This document shows, one piece after another, positions 9,436 through 18,834 of a stretch of 64,000 nt of DNA. The notes beneath the pieces are model-generated. The model was not told where the DNA came from. It ran no database searches and saw only the letters and a list, made by a program, of their open reading frames with translations. This DNA is from Sphingomonas sp. 28-63-12 (GTDB taxonomy: Bacteria; Pseudomonadota; Alphaproteobacteria; Sphingomonadales; Sphingomonadaceae): NCBI GenBank assembly GCA_002281535.1, contig NCGD01000003.1, positions 62,001 through 126,000 on the forward strand, written 5' to 3'. Within the stretch, counting starts at the first letter, position 1. Every line of letters starts with the position of its first letter. A program made the translations under genes and the position numbers.

Positions 9436-10796
9436 CCCATCACGCCGGTTGCGCGGATTGCATCAACCGCATCGGGCATTTCATCCAGACCGTCGATAGC
9501 CGCACAGAGCGCGTCGTCGCATCTTCCCAATCCGGCGAAGGCCAGGCACGCGCGCGCCTTTGTCCGGTGCTGTTGGGCGGTCAATGGCCAGTCCGGCGAC
9601 CCCAGAAGCGCGATGATATCGGCGGTGGTTTCTCGTCGGTTTGACGATCGCGCAATCGCCTGAGCAGGCACGAAGGCGGCGGGATCGGGATTCGCATTTG
9701 CGACGACCCGAACGCGCGCTGCCAGCGCGATCAATCTGGGATCGCGCAAAGTTTGCGCGTCGAAATCCTGCAACGTTACGGTTCCGCGCATCAACGTGAC
9801 TGCCGCCAGCCAGGCCAGACAAAGGCGCGCATACCCGGGCTCCATACCAGCAAAAGCCGGGCGGCCGACCAGTTTATGGATCAGGGGCGGCGCATGAAAT
9901 TCGAGCATGTTCAAAGTTTCAGCACGCATGGCATGCTCGGTCATCAAGTGCTGCACAGCGACAATGCCGCCATGCGCTGCGCGACCGGTTGGGAAGGGCT
10001 TCCAGCTGCATTCCACGATCCGGTGACCGCGCCCCAGTTTCGCCAGGGCGGCATCAAGCGCTTCGCCGCGTTCCAACAACGCGAAATAGCCGAATGTGCC
10101 CTCAATCGGTTCCGCCACACCCGGCACCCCGCCGCGCGCCAGCTCTACTGCGACAAGCGCTGCGCGCGCTGCGTTGGCCACTTGTACGGGTAGCGCGGGC
10201 TTGCCCTCGACATGCGGTTGCATCGTGCCGCTGGCAAAAGCCAGTGCATGGCCAAACGCGTCGAGCGCAACCGAGCGGGGCAAGCGTCGCATATTGGCGA
10301 TTGCCGCGACACAGCCGAAAATACCGGCCGTCGCGGGCCGAAAAAAGGTCAAGGGGCCGGTCGATGCTATCCCCAGTGTAACCGCGACATCGACGCCCGC
10401 GATGATAGCGGTCAGCAATGTCGCCCCGCTAATCGGTGGTCCGCGCTCGGCCTCGGCCAAGGCCGCTGCAACCACCGTCGCCATCGGATGCAGCACTGCA
10501 GGTTCATGGACGCAGTCGAATTCCTGGCCGTGTATCTGGAACGCGTTGATGAATGCGGCGGACGCGGCTGGCAGCCGAACTCCCGGGCGGCCCAGCACAG
10601 ACGCCTGGTTGCCGGCGCCCCAGGTCCGTACGGTTGTCAACACTGCATCCGCGTGTGCCGCGTGGCGACCCGCAACACCGACGCACAGTGTATCGTGAAG
10701 AAATGTCCTCGCCATGCTGGTAACGGCAGGCGAGATATCCGCCCAACGCAACGCGAGCGCGTGATCAACCAGACGTGCGGACGCGTGCGGTATCAA
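9432..10796 (-). CDS. MmgE/PrpD family protein
   Basis: This protein of about 454 residues belongs to the MmgE/PrpD family, which includes 2-methylcitrate dehydratase and related dehydratases or isomerases of tricarboxylate-like acids. Family features are the all-helical N-terminal half with DTLCVGVAG near residue 35, the HGQEFDCVHEPAVLHP segment and CSWKPFPTGRAAHGG further on. I placed the start at a TTG (10796) preceded by AAGGAG, because the frame has no ATG near the homologous N-terminus; it stays open to 10904 but that extension looks non-coding. It is convergent with the amidase gene. PrpD chemistry fits the neighbouring alkylmalate-type enzymes, but the substrate is unknown. Confidence 0.8.
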   Translation of the reverse strand: MIPHASARLVDHALALRWADISPAVTSMARTFLHDTLCVGVAGRHAAHADAVLTTVRTWGAGNQASVLGRPGVRLPAASAAFINAFQIHGQEFDCVHEPAVLHPMATVVAAALAEAERGPPISGATLLTAIIAGVDVAVTLGIASTGPLTFFRPATAGIFGCVAAIANMRRLPRSVALDAFGHALAFASGTMQPHVEGKPALPVQVANAARAALVAVELARGGVPGVAEPIEGTFGYFALLERGEALDAALAKLGRGHRIVECSWKPFPTGRAAHGGIVAVQHLMTEHAMRAETLNMLEFHAPPLIHKLVGRPAFAGMEPGYARLCLAWLAAVTLMRGTVTLQDFDAQTLRDPRLIALAARVRVVANANPDPAAFVPAQAIARSSNRRETTADIIALLGSPDWPLTAQQHRTKARACLAFAGLGRCDDALCAAIDGLDEMPDAVDAIRATGVMG

Positions 10797-11188
10797 TGTG
10801 GCTCCTTGCCACCTGACACGTTTATGCTTTCTTCGGGAATATACTGTGCCTCGTCCAAGTATTCCAAAGCCGCCACCGCAGCTGGCTGCATGCCGAAAAA
10901 ACACCCCGACAAATTAACACTGCAAGGCGTTGACATTGCGTACATCCACTATGCGCGCCCAGCGTTCATAATCCACAGGGGAGCCGCCGGGCTTCAAATT
11001 AAACTAGGCGATCAGGCGTATGATCTTCGCCTTTCGGACATCGCCAATTCATGATCTATCTTCGATGCCCCGCGCCACCATCGTACCCGTCGAAATAATC
11101 GCTCTGCGACTAAAGGGCGCTGAACGCTTGTGGCCCCGCGGCCATGAATCAACGATATTTCGGAGATTTTCGGCAGTGAGGATTTGGT
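10797..11188. promoter_or_regulatory. Divergent intergenic region (PrpD-like / methyltransferase)
   Basis: This gap of about 390 bp separates two divergent genes and should hold both promoters. It is less GC-rich than its neighbours. A TTGACA occurs at 10930-10935, but no convincing -10 box sits at the right distance. The frames open here show no recognisable protein. Confidence 0.4.
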
Positions 11189-12409
11189 GTGGACGAAGGT
11201 CGCCACGGGGACGAACCGACTGATTACGAAGGCCCGCCCGACTTCCGTGTTGTCGGCCGCCACGCGTTATTTCCGAAAACGACCCACGACGAGATTGAGA
11301 GGATCAATTTCCTCGCTCAGATGAACCGCCATCTGTCAGTTCGCGTCGTCCCGGGAGTGAAAGCCACCTACGAATCTCGCATCGCGCCCGAATTTGCGCG
11401 TGAAAACGGCCGACCAATCCGTGATCGTCACGAAGCGCGCAAAGCGATGCTGAGCGATTCCGGCTTTCAGACATGGTCGGCGCTGCGGCGGCTGACGATG
11501 GAACAACGGCAGCAGGCGGGGCGGTGGACTGTGATCCGCCAGCGCGATGAGTTGGCACGCATCGCCGAGGCACTGACTGATAATGACGACCGCCTGATGC
11601 TCAACCCCGCGCTCGCGATCCCGCGATATGTATCGGCGGTCGATCATCATTGCATGCCCGGGAGCTATCACGCCGAGGCATTTTCAGGCGATGTCGCCAA
11701 CGGCGCGAATTACGATCATGCCGGTTTTGTCACCACCGGTGGCTTGCTCGGTAAATATTCTGACGGCGGGGGCCACGCGGTCGTGCAGTGGGTCCGTCGC
11801 AATCTTCCCAGCTTCGAACCGCGCACGATTCTGGAGATCGGCGGTACTGTGGGACACAGCAGCTTGCCATTGGCGCAAGCTTTCCCTGATGCGCAGATGA
11901 CCGTGGTCGACCTTGGGGCGCCGGTGCTGCGTTATGGATTGGCGCGCGCCAAATCGCTGGGGGTGGACAATATTCGCTTCGTTCAGGCGAACGGCGAGGA
12001 TTTGTCGATGTTCGCAGATGCCAGTTTTGATTGGATTCAGACGACGATGTTTCTCCACGAACTGTCGACAACGGCGCTGCGCAATATCTTTGCTGAGACG
12101 CGCCGCCTGTTACGGCCGGGCGGCATCGTGCTGCACGTCGAACAGCCGCAATATACGCCGGGCATGCCATTGTTTGAACGAGCGATGCGTGACTGGGACG
12201 CCTATTACAACAACGAGCCTTTCTGGAGCCGAATGCACGAAATGGACCTCGACGCGGCCATGGTCGCAGCAGGGTTCGATCGTGACGCGCTGATCCATGA
12301 CGGCGTGACGGGTGTCGTCGACCGCGATCTTTTTCCCGATGCCAATGACGATGCGACCGAAGATTATGGGCGCAAGGCCGCGTGGCACGTGATCGGCGCA
12401 CGTTTATGA
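11189..12409 (+). CDS. Class I SAM-dependent methyltransferase with N-terminal extension
   Basis: This 406-residue protein has a C-terminal class I methyltransferase domain from about residue 205. Motif I is ILEIGGTVGHSSLPLAQ, followed by MTVVDLGAPVLRYG, the motif IV region FDWIQTTMFLHEL and LRPGGIVLHVEQP. The first 200 residues are not recognised and lack obvious motifs. The GTG at 11189 follows GTGAGG. The stop overlaps the next ATG by 4 bp, making a three-gene operon with a small protein and a flavoprotein. The motif I glycines are slightly altered (EIGGTVGHS), but the site looks functional. It may methylate a pathway intermediate; no acceptor can be named. Confidence 0.78.
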   Translation: MDEGRHGDEPTDYEGPPDFRVVGRHALFPKTTHDEIERINFLAQMNRHLSVRVVPGVKATYESRIAPEFARENGRPIRDRHEARKAMLSDSGFQTWSALRRLTMEQRQQAGRWTVIRQRDELARIAEALTDNDDRLMLNPALAIPRYVSAVDHHCMPGSYHAEAFSGDVANGANYDHAGFVTTGGLLGKYSDGGGHAVVQWVRRNLPSFEPRTILEIGGTVGHSSLPLAQAFPDAQMTVVDLGAPVLRYGLARAKSLGVDNIRFVQANGEDLSMFADASFDWIQTTMFLHELSTTALRNIFAETRRLLRPGGIVLHVEQPQYTPGMPLFERAMRDWDAYYNNEPFWSRMHEMDLDAAMVAAGFDRDALIHDGVTGVVDRDLFPDANDDATEDYGRKAAWHVIGARL

Positions 12410-12759
12410 GTATCGCCGATGCACTGAGCGAAGCCGGTGCCAAACCTGCGGGCAAGCGCCCCTGGTTCCTTCACCGCGAAACCGAACGCGTACTGGCAAT
12501 CACCATGGCTGTCGCACAGGAACTGGCCGTCGCCCGACAGCGCGTCGACACGCTGGAACGTATTTTACTGGCAAAAGGCTTGCTCGGCGAAGGCGATATT
12601 GATGGTTTTGCACCCGATGCACATGCAGCGACCGAGCGTGCGCTTTGGACCCAGGAATATATTGCCCGCATCCTGCGGATTGTGCAGCAGGAAAACGAAG
12701 CTGACATTGCGGTCGGCGATATCGCGTCCGAAGATGTCGGCGATGAGATAGCGCGCTGA
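12406..12759 (+). CDS. Small conserved-looking hypothetical protein between methyltransferase and flavoprotein
   Basis: I do not recognise this 117-residue protein. It starts at the ATG overlapping the methyltransferase stop and ends in TGATG shared with the flavoprotein start, so its dosage is tied to both. It has no membrane segment or signal peptide. Residues 30-60 (ERVLAITMAVAQELAVARQRVDTLERILLAKG) have heptad-like spacing and could form a coiled coil, and the C-terminus is acidic. That suggests a docking or adaptor role between the two neighbours, which is inference from gene overlap and composition only. Confidence 0.7.
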   Translation: MSIADALSEAGAKPAGKRPWFLHRETERVLAITMAVAQELAVARQRVDTLERILLAKGLLGEGDIDGFAPDAHAATERALWTQEYIARILRIVQQENEADIAVGDIASEDVGDEIAR

Positions 12760-14174
12760 TGTCCCGTCAAAACGGGGATTTGGGCTTGCGGAATGATAGC
12801 TTCGATTTTCCGGTACCGGTAATCGTCATCGGCGGCGGCGCGTGCGGGTGTATTGCCGCGCTCGCCGCAAAGGAAGCCGGGGCCGACGTGCTGCTGATCG
12901 AGCAAGATGCCCGGCCGATGGGATCGACCGGCATGTCGCAGGGCCTGATCTGTGCCGCCGGGACGAAGGCACAGGCAGCGCATGATATCGCCGACGACGG
13001 CGTGACTTTCCTCTCCGATATAATGACAAAGACGCGCGGCCTTGCCGACCCGGTGATTGCCCGCACGATTGCATTTGAATCAGGGCCGACGGTGGATTGG
13101 CTGATCGATGAACTGCGGCTCCCCTGGACGCTCGATACTCGCTTTCGGCCTTCATATGGCAACACTACCTACCGCGTGCATGGTTGGAGTGGGCATGGCG
13201 GCCAAGACATGGTCGACCTGCTGCATCAACGACTGAGCGAGGCGGGGATCGACGTCTTGCTGCAAGCCAGGCTGACCGATATTTTCACCGATCCCGGCGG
13301 TTTGGTGCGCGGGATAGCGGTGGCGAGGCCAGACGGCGCCGTCGAGCAGATCGGCTGCGACGCATTGATCCTCGCTAGCGGCGGATTCGCCGCCAATCAT
13401 GACATGGTCGCGCGCTATCTGCCCGAAATGACAAAAGCACGAAACAACGGTCATGAAGGCAGTCAAGGCATTGCTGTCACGCTTGGTCAGCGGCTAGGTG
13501 CAGCCCTGGGTGATATGGGCGCCTATCAGGGTTATGGAATGCTGACAGAGCCGCAGGGCATCAGCTTGCCGCCCGGCATCCTGTACGAAGGCGGCGTGAT
13601 CGTAAATGTGGCGGCGCATCGCTTCGTGGATGAAAGCGAGGACGTCGCCGGCATCGTCATTCCTGTACTGGCGCAGGCGGGCGACCATGTCTGGGTGGTG
13701 TTCGACGATCAGATCGAACAAGCTTGCAGTCACATTCCGGAGACCCGGATGCTGATTGAGCTTGGTGCAGCGAAATTGGGGGCTTCAGCCGATGAACTGG
13801 CTGCGCGAATCGGAGTCGATCCCTCCGCCTTGTCAGCGACATTGGCCGAAGCCGCCGCAGCCCAAGGGGCCGGCAAGCCCGATCAGTTTGGCCGCGTGTG
13901 GGGCAATGATCGACCGCCTTCGCCGCCGCTTCGTGCCCTGAAAGTCGTCGGCGCACTGTATCACACCCAGGGCGGCCTTCAGATCGACAGTGATGCGCGC
14001 GTGCTTAGGCCAGATGGCAGCACCATGCCCAATTTGTTTGCCGGTGGTGGCGCGGCGCGCAGCGTGTCCGGTCCATCGTCCTGGGGGTATCTGCCAGCAA
14101 TGGGGCTTTGTACCGCCGTCACGCTGGGGCGACTTGCCGGCAGATCAGCCGCGCGCCAGGTGCTTCAGGCTTGA
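12759..14174 (+). CDS. FAD-dependent oxidoreductase, fumarate reductase/3-ketosteroid dehydrogenase type
   Basis: This 471-residue flavoprotein belongs to the succinate dehydrogenase / fumarate reductase / ketosteroid dehydrogenase flavoprotein family. An N-terminal dinucleotide-binding motif PVIVIGGGACGCIAALAAKEAG is followed by the acidic residue in LLIEQD, with GSTGMSQG after it. The capping domain occupies about residues 240-360. The C-terminal flavin motif reads TMPNLFAGGGAARSVSG. Such enzymes add or remove hydrogen across a C=C bond next to a carbonyl or carboxylate. It lacks a Tat signal or haem domain, so it is probably cytoplasmic. It is the third gene of the overlapping methyltransferase operon and ends 10 bp inside the convergent MFS gene. 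Confidence 0.83.
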   Translation: MSRQNGDLGLRNDSFDFPVPVIVIGGGACGCIAALAAKEAGADVLLIEQDARPMGSTGMSQGLICAAGTKAQAAHDIADDGVTFLSDIMTKTRGLADPVIARTIAFESGPTVDWLIDELRLPWTLDTRFRPSYGNTTYRVHGWSGHGGQDMVDLLHQRLSEAGIDVLLQARLTDIFTDPGGLVRGIAVARPDGAVEQIGCDALILASGGFAANHDMVARYLPEMTKARNNGHEGSQGIAVTLGQRLGAALGDMGAYQGYGMLTEPQGISLPPGILYEGGVIVNVAAHRFVDESEDVAGIVIPVLAQAGDHVWVVFDDQIEQACSHIPETRMLIELGAAKLGASADELAARIGVDPSALSATLAEAAAAQGAGKPDQFGRVWGNDRPPSPPLRALKVVGALYHTQGGLQIDSDARVLRPDGSTMPNLFAGGGAARSVSGPSSWGYLPAMGLCTAVTLGRLAGRSAARQVLQA

Positions 14175-15418
14175 TCGTCAATCGGCTCGTCGGCAAACTT
14201 CCGATAACGACCGAGCACCAATAGCGTCGATGCTGTCAGCACAAGCGTGACGGCGGCAGTCTGCAGTGCCAATTGGTAATTTCCGTAATGGTCGAACGCC
14301 CAACCGAAAACGAGCGGTCCAAATCCTCCACCGAGCGAGAAGAACACGTACAGGATCCCGAAAATCGCGGCATAGCTGCGCAGCCCGAAATAGCGCGCGA
14401 TCAAAAATGCCATCAGGTCAAATTCCATGCCAAGGGCAAAGCCGACAAGCAATATCGCGGCCGCCGCTGTCGGATAGTCGAGCGTACCGCGCGCCAATAG
14501 CCATAACGAAATCGCCGGTATCCCAAGGATGAGAAATCCGACCGCTGGCGCCCAGAACCGATCCATCAACCAGCCGCCGGCCAATCGACCCAGAATGGCG
14601 GACAAGCCGACCAACGGTGTCAGGCTCGCGATCGTGCCGGGATCGACATGGTTGCCCCCGAGTATCGCTTCGAGATTGGGAACCGGGCCGCCCAGGCAAA
14701 GCGAGATAGGTACCATCGCCAGCCCGATCAGCCAGAAACGCCAGTCGCGCAGCGTTTCCGCGACGGTCAGACCGCCAGGCGCCGTCGTTTGCTGGACTGC
14801 GTCGACGCTGGTGTCGGTGTCGCGGAACAGTAAAAATGCCGCTGGGAAAGCGATCAGCAGCGGCAGCAGCCCGAGCCCAACATAGCCGGCACGCCAGCCA
14901 TAATTGCCAATTATCCAGGCAAGAAATGGCTTGCACAAAACGCCAAAGAGGCCTGTGCCGCTGAGCGCGATGCCGAGCGCCAGACCCTTGTGGGTATCGA
15001 ACCAGTGATTGACCGCCCGAGTCCATGTTATAGGCAGCGTTCCTGCGCCGGTGATAGCGACCAGCGCCCAGCTCGCATAGAATAGCGGCAGTGACCCGTT
15101 GGAAAGCGCCAACGTCATGAAAGACAGGCTGAACAGTAGCAGCGAAATGAGCGCAATGCGGCGAACACCATATCGCACGGCCAGCAGGCCCGTAAGCGGG
15201 CCGGCCCAAAGCACCATCAGCGTAGTAACGGACAAGCCGGCCATGATCTGGCTCATGCTCCAGCCAAATGCCTTTGCCAGGTGCGGCGCGAACACGCCCA
15301 GTGTATAAAAAGGGAGCGGCGAAAGGCCGAGGCCGATACCCAGGAATGAACTGAAGACGATTGCCCAACCGCGCTGAAATTCACCGAACCCCGGCTTGAG
15401 CCGCGCTGATCCCGACAT
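14165..15418 (-). CDS. MFS transporter (OFA/monocarboxylate-like)
   Basis: This 417-residue major facilitator has about twelve hydrophobic segments. After the second segment it shows the loop GLLAVRYGVRRIALIS, a variant of the MFS loop 2-3 motif, and a central cytoplasmic loop rich in D and T (RDTDTSVDAVQ). Overall it resembles the oxalate/formate antiporter and monocarboxylate branch, consistent with uptake of a carboxylate substrate for the surrounding pathway. The gene is antiparallel to the flavoprotein, overlapping it by 10 bp, and diverges from the VAO-type oxidase across about 100 bp. The specific substrate is unknown. Confidence 0.83.
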   Translation of the reverse strand: MSGSARLKPGFGEFQRGWAIVFSSFLGIGLGLSPLPFYTLGVFAPHLAKAFGWSMSQIMAGLSVTTLMVLWAGPLTGLLAVRYGVRRIALISLLLFSLSFMTLALSNGSLPLFYASWALVAITGAGTLPITWTRAVNHWFDTHKGLALGIALSGTGLFGVLCKPFLAWIIGNYGWRAGYVGLGLLPLLIAFPAAFLLFRDTDTSVDAVQQTTAPGGLTVAETLRDWRFWLIGLAMVPISLCLGGPVPNLEAILGGNHVDPGTIASLTPLVGLSAILGRLAGGWLMDRFWAPAVGFLILGIPAISLWLLARGTLDYPTAAAAILLVGFALGMEFDLMAFLIARYFGLRSYAAIFGILYVFFSLGGGFGPLVFGWAFDHYGNYQLALQTAAVTLVLTASTLLVLGRYRKFADEPIDDQA

Positions 15419-15524
15419 CGCACTTTCTCCCTGCGTTATTTAACAGGCCTGGCACGCACAAGATCGGCAAGTCGCGGCCATGCTCAATCCGAGAGGCGGA
15501 TAAAAGCACCGCCGGATTGCACGC

Positions 15525-17192
15525 ATGGATTCAATCCACATAGACCCAACAAGCTGCATGACGCACCATGGATCATTGAACATGCCTGCCGACCCCGCTC
15601 GCCTTTTTTCCAAAGCACTGCCGACGTCGCTGCGCGAGATATTTGTGGCGATCGTTGGCGCCGACAGGGTCGTCGACGAGAGCGCATCGCTGGCTTTGCA
15701 CAGCAGCGACGTGTGGCAGGTCGCCGATCATCAGGTCATGTTGATTGTGACGCCCACTTCGCTCGACCAGCTTCAAGCCGTGCTTGCCGCGGCGCATAGC
15801 CACGGCGTCCAGGTCGCGCCCCGCGGTGCTGGCATGGGCTATACCGGATCATATCTGCCGGCCACCGACACCACTATCTCGCTCGACATGCGCGCGATGA
15901 ACCGCATCATCGCGATCCGTCCTGACGATATGACGGTCACGGTGGAGGCGGGCTGCACCTGGGCTGCACTGAACGATGCCCTTGCGCCGCACGGGCTGCG
16001 GACGCCGTTTTGGGGCCCGATGTCGGGCATTTATTCGACGATTGGCGGTGGCCTGTCGCAGCTGAACGCCATGTTCGGCGCGGGTCATTATGGCACCACC
16101 AGCGAAAGCATGATCGCGCTAACGGTGGTGCTCGCCGATGGCAAAGTGTTGCGCACCGGCGCACGCGGAATCGACGGGGAAACACCCTTCTATCGCCATT
16201 TCGGACCCGACCTTGCCGGGCTGTTCTGTGGCGACAGCGGCACATTGGGCATAAAGGCTGAAGTCACGCTGCGCCTGATCCGCAAACCGTCGTATGAAGA
16301 CCATGCGTCCTTCTCGTTCGAGTCCGGCGCCGATCTGGTCAGCGCGATGGCGGAGATCGCCCGAGCAGGCGTCGCCTGCGAAACCTGTGCCTTCGATCCC
16401 GGACTGACGCGCGTGCGCATGGCGCGTTCGGGGTTGGCAAGCGATGCCAAGGTGCTGGGCGCGGTCGTCGCGAAACAAAAGTCGCTGGGAAAAGGGCTGA
16501 TGGCCGCCGCCCGAATAGCCGTCAGCGGGCGCAACCTGGTGCCCGAAGACGCTTGGCCGCTGCACGTGGTAGCAGAAGGTCGGTCGAAAGCAGGCGTCGC
16601 CGACGATATGGCCATGCTGCGCGCAATCGCAGCCAGATTTTCGGGTGCCGAAGTTGAAAACTCGGTCGCCAAGATCATCCGCGCGATGCCTTTCCCGCCT
16701 CCCAATTCGATGCTCGGCCCCAATGGCGAGGGCTGGGTGCCGGTGCACGGTCATGTCTCGCTGTCCAATGCACCCGCCATGCTGGCGGACATCGAGGCAT
16801 TATTCGCGCGGTTAAGGCCTGATTTCGATCGGGAAGGCGTCTCTACCGGGTTTTTGTTCACTACCCTGTCAACCAACGCATTGACGATCGAACCGGTCTT
16901 CTATTGGCCCGACGAGCGACGCCCTATCCACGGTGCGTTGATGGATCCCGGCCATATCGCAAAACTTCCCATGCTGAAGCCGAACAGCGCAGCCCGTGAT
17001 CTGGTGATGCGCGCCAGGGCCGCGATCATCGGCATTACTCGCGATTACGGCTGTGCTCATTTCCAGATTGGTCGCGCCTATCCGTATCGGGACAGCCGCG
17101 ACCTGACGTCTCAAATTTTGCTAGATGCCATCAAGGCCATCACCGACCCAAATCATCAGCTGAATCCGGGCGGGCTGGGTTTCGCGCCATGA
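15525..17192 (+). CDS. FAD-linked oxidase (VAO/PCMH family, GlcD-like)
   Basis: This is a covalent or non-covalent flavoprotein oxidase/dehydrogenase of the vanillyl-alcohol-oxidase fold, about 530-555 residues. The FAD-binding PCMH domain spans about 55-240, with PRGAGMGYTGSYLPATDTT, a GCTWAALNDAL stretch and STIGGGLSQLNAMFGAGHYG. FCGDSGTLGIKAEVTLRL closes the domain. The C-terminal substrate half includes YPYRDSR near the end. Start choice is weak: ATGs at 15525, 15558 and 15582 lack a strong RBS, and homology begins around ALPTSLREIF, so 15582 is possible. The stop overlaps the next ATG by 4 bp. Members oxidise hydroxy acids or phenolic side chains; the substrate is unknown. Confidence 0.8.
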   Translation: MDSIHIDPTSCMTHHGSLNMPADPARLFSKALPTSLREIFVAIVGADRVVDESASLALHSSDVWQVADHQVMLIVTPTSLDQLQAVLAAAHSHGVQVAPRGAGMGYTGSYLPATDTTISLDMRAMNRIIAIRPDDMTVTVEAGCTWAALNDALAPHGLRTPFWGPMSGIYSTIGGGLSQLNAMFGAGHYGTTSESMIALTVVLADGKVLRTGARGIDGETPFYRHFGPDLAGLFCGDSGTLGIKAEVTLRLIRKPSYEDHASFSFESGADLVSAMAEIARAGVACETCAFDPGLTRVRMARSGLASDAKVLGAVVAKQKSLGKGLMAAARIAVSGRNLVPEDAWPLHVVAEGRSKAGVADDMAMLRAIAARFSGAEVENSVAKIIRAMPFPPPNSMLGPNGEGWVPVHGHVSLSNAPAMLADIEALFARLRPDFDREGVSTGFLFTTLSTNALTIEPVFYWPDERRPIHGALMDPGHIAKLPMLKPNSAARDLVMRARAAIIGITRDYGCAHFQIGRAYPYRDSRDLTSQILLDAIKAITDPNHQLNPGGLGFAP

Positions 17193-18199
17193 CCGAAAAT
17201 TATCGCGCCATCAGACTTGAACGTTTCGCGTCCTCGTTCCGGGCGGCCGCCGATATCGTCGACGTGCCGCTGGCTGCTCCCGGCCCGGGCGAAATCAGCG
17301 TCCGCAATCTGTTTTGCGGCGTAAATGGCATTTTCGATACACAGATTGCACGCAACGCCGTGGATTACGTCAAAGTGGCGATACCAACGTTCACCGGGGT
17401 TGAGGCGATGGGCGTGGTCGACGCAGTCGGCGACGGCGTAACCACATTCGCGGTGGGAGATGCCGCCGTCACGGTGCGCTTCACTGGGGGCTATCGTGAG
17501 GCGAATGTCGGGCCGGCAAGCCAGTTTGCTAAAGTGCCCGCGCTGGCGCGCGAATGGCTGGCACTTGCATCAACCGGGGTGTCGGCATTGTTGGCGCTCG
17601 AACAGATCGGCGAGCTGAAAGACGGGGACACCGTCGCGATTTCGGCAGCCGCGGGCGGGCTGGGTCATTTGCTGGTTCAGTTGGCAGTACTGCGCGGATG
17701 CCGGGTTATCGCCGTTTGCAGCGGGCGCAAAAAGGGCGATTTCGTTCGCTCGCTCGGCGCGGAACGGGTGATCGACTACAAATCGGAAGATGTCGCCGCC
17801 GTGCTGAAGGCAGAATATCCAGGCGGTATTGATGTCGCAATTGATACCGTCAGCGGCCCCATCTTCGATGCGTTTTTGGCCAACATGGCGTACCGTGGTC
17901 GCCTGGTCGTTGGCGGCGCCGCGCAGGACCTGAAGGGGCAGCCGGAAGTCGTCACTGGTCCGCGGATCGCCCACAATATCTATTACCGGGGCGTATCCGT
18001 GCGCGGCTTCATGAACGGCTTGCTGACCGAGCATTGGCCGGCTGCGCGTGCAAAGATCTTCGCGCTTTATGAAAGCGGCAAGGTTAGGGTCTGTTTCGAC
18101 GAGGTCGAATTCGGCGGATTAGCCGGGGTATATGATGCGGTCGAGCGGCTGTTGTCGGGCCAGTCGATGGGCAAGGTCATGGTCAGGCTTCAGCGCTGA
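17189..18199 (+). CDS. NADPH:quinone reductase-like MDR oxidoreductase
   Basis: This 336-residue protein belongs to the medium-chain reductase superfamily, quinone oxidoreductase / zeta-crystallin branch. It has the N-terminal GroES-like fold, the nucleotide-binding motif SAAAGGLGHLLVQLAVLRG near residue 150 and GAERVIDYKSEDV after it. It lacks the zinc-binding cysteines of alcohol dehydrogenases, so it probably reduces an enone or enoyl substrate with NADPH. It is coupled to the upstream FAD oxidase by a 4-bp overlap. The next gene begins 16 bp later with a good RBS, so all three are probably co-transcribed. Confidence 0.83.
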   Translation: MTENYRAIRLERFASSFRAAADIVDVPLAAPGPGEISVRNLFCGVNGIFDTQIARNAVDYVKVAIPTFTGVEAMGVVDAVGDGVTTFAVGDAAVTVRFTGGYREANVGPASQFAKVPALAREWLALASTGVSALLALEQIGELKDGDTVAISAAAGGLGHLLVQLAVLRGCRVIAVCSGRKKGDFVRSLGAERVIDYKSEDVAAVLKAEYPGGIDVAIDTVSGPIFDAFLANMAYRGRLVVGGAAQDLKGQPEVVTGPRIAHNIYYRGVSVRGFMNGLLTEHWPAARAKIFALYESGKVRVCFDEVEFGGLAGVYDAVERLLSGQSMGKVMVRLQR

Positions 18200-18215
18200 G
18201 CACAGGAGAAAATCG

Positions 18216-18773
18216 ATGACGAAGGAAATGGTGCTTGGCAAGCGCGAGCCGATGACTGGCGAGCGGTGGATCGAGTTTCGCGCGCGCATGCCGCAACTGA
18301 TGGAAAGCGAAGGTGTCTGGGAAGGCTGGTATCGCTATTATGATGCAGAAACCGGGGATCTGGTGGACCAGCATCGCTCCCGGCTGATCTGCCGGATTAT
18401 GGACGAGGATTCGCCCTTTCCGTATTATCAGACCAACCAGTATTTTTGGGAAGACGGCCGCACCGATTTCCGCGAATTTCCGGCCTGGTACGATAACGGC
18501 CGGATCTGGTGGGACAATGATCTGATCACTGGCTGGGCAGCACCGATGCAGCCAGATGATTTCCACCGCACGACCTGCCTCAACTGGACGCGACGCGGCG
18601 AAACTGACCTGTATCTGTATGAAATGATCCAGCATGCCGCCAACGGCATCGATCGGGCGCGCACATGGCAATGGTTCAAGAGCGACAAATGCCACCAGCG
18701 CACGCTGATCGACGAAAAACGCGTCAGCCGCGACTGGAAAAGCTGGACTGACAACAGCCCGCCGCGCAACTGA
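18216..18773 (+). CDS. Uncharacterised aromatic-rich protein (possibly lipocalin-like)
   Basis: I do not firmly recognise this 185-residue protein. It is rich in Trp, Tyr and Phe with alternating polar and aromatic residues, for example EGVWEGWYRYYDAETG near residue 30 and WYDNGRIWWDNDLITGW near 90, which suggests an antiparallel beta-barrel such as a lipocalin-like fold. No signal peptide or membrane segment is seen. The ATG follows CAGGAGAAAATCG, an excellent RBS. Its position between two MDR reductases in a redox operon suggests it binds or processes a hydrophobic or aromatic intermediate. The fold and role are inference. Confidence 0.65.
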   Translation: MTKEMVLGKREPMTGERWIEFRARMPQLMESEGVWEGWYRYYDAETGDLVDQHRSRLICRIMDEDSPFPYYQTNQYFWEDGRTDFREFPAWYDNGRIWWDNDLITGWAAPMQPDDFHRTTCLNWTRRGETDLYLYEMIQHAANGIDRARTWQWFKSDKCHQRTLIDEKRVSRDWKSWTDNSPPRN

Positions 18774-18834
18774 CCGTGGCAATCCAGCCAACCGGATGTC
18801 GATCGTCGATGCGCAGACTTTGCAGGAGAGCCCA

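Noticed and set aside
10930..10935. TTGACA as a -35 box for the methyltransferase operon
   Set aside because: No plausible -10 hexamer lies 16-18 bp downstream.
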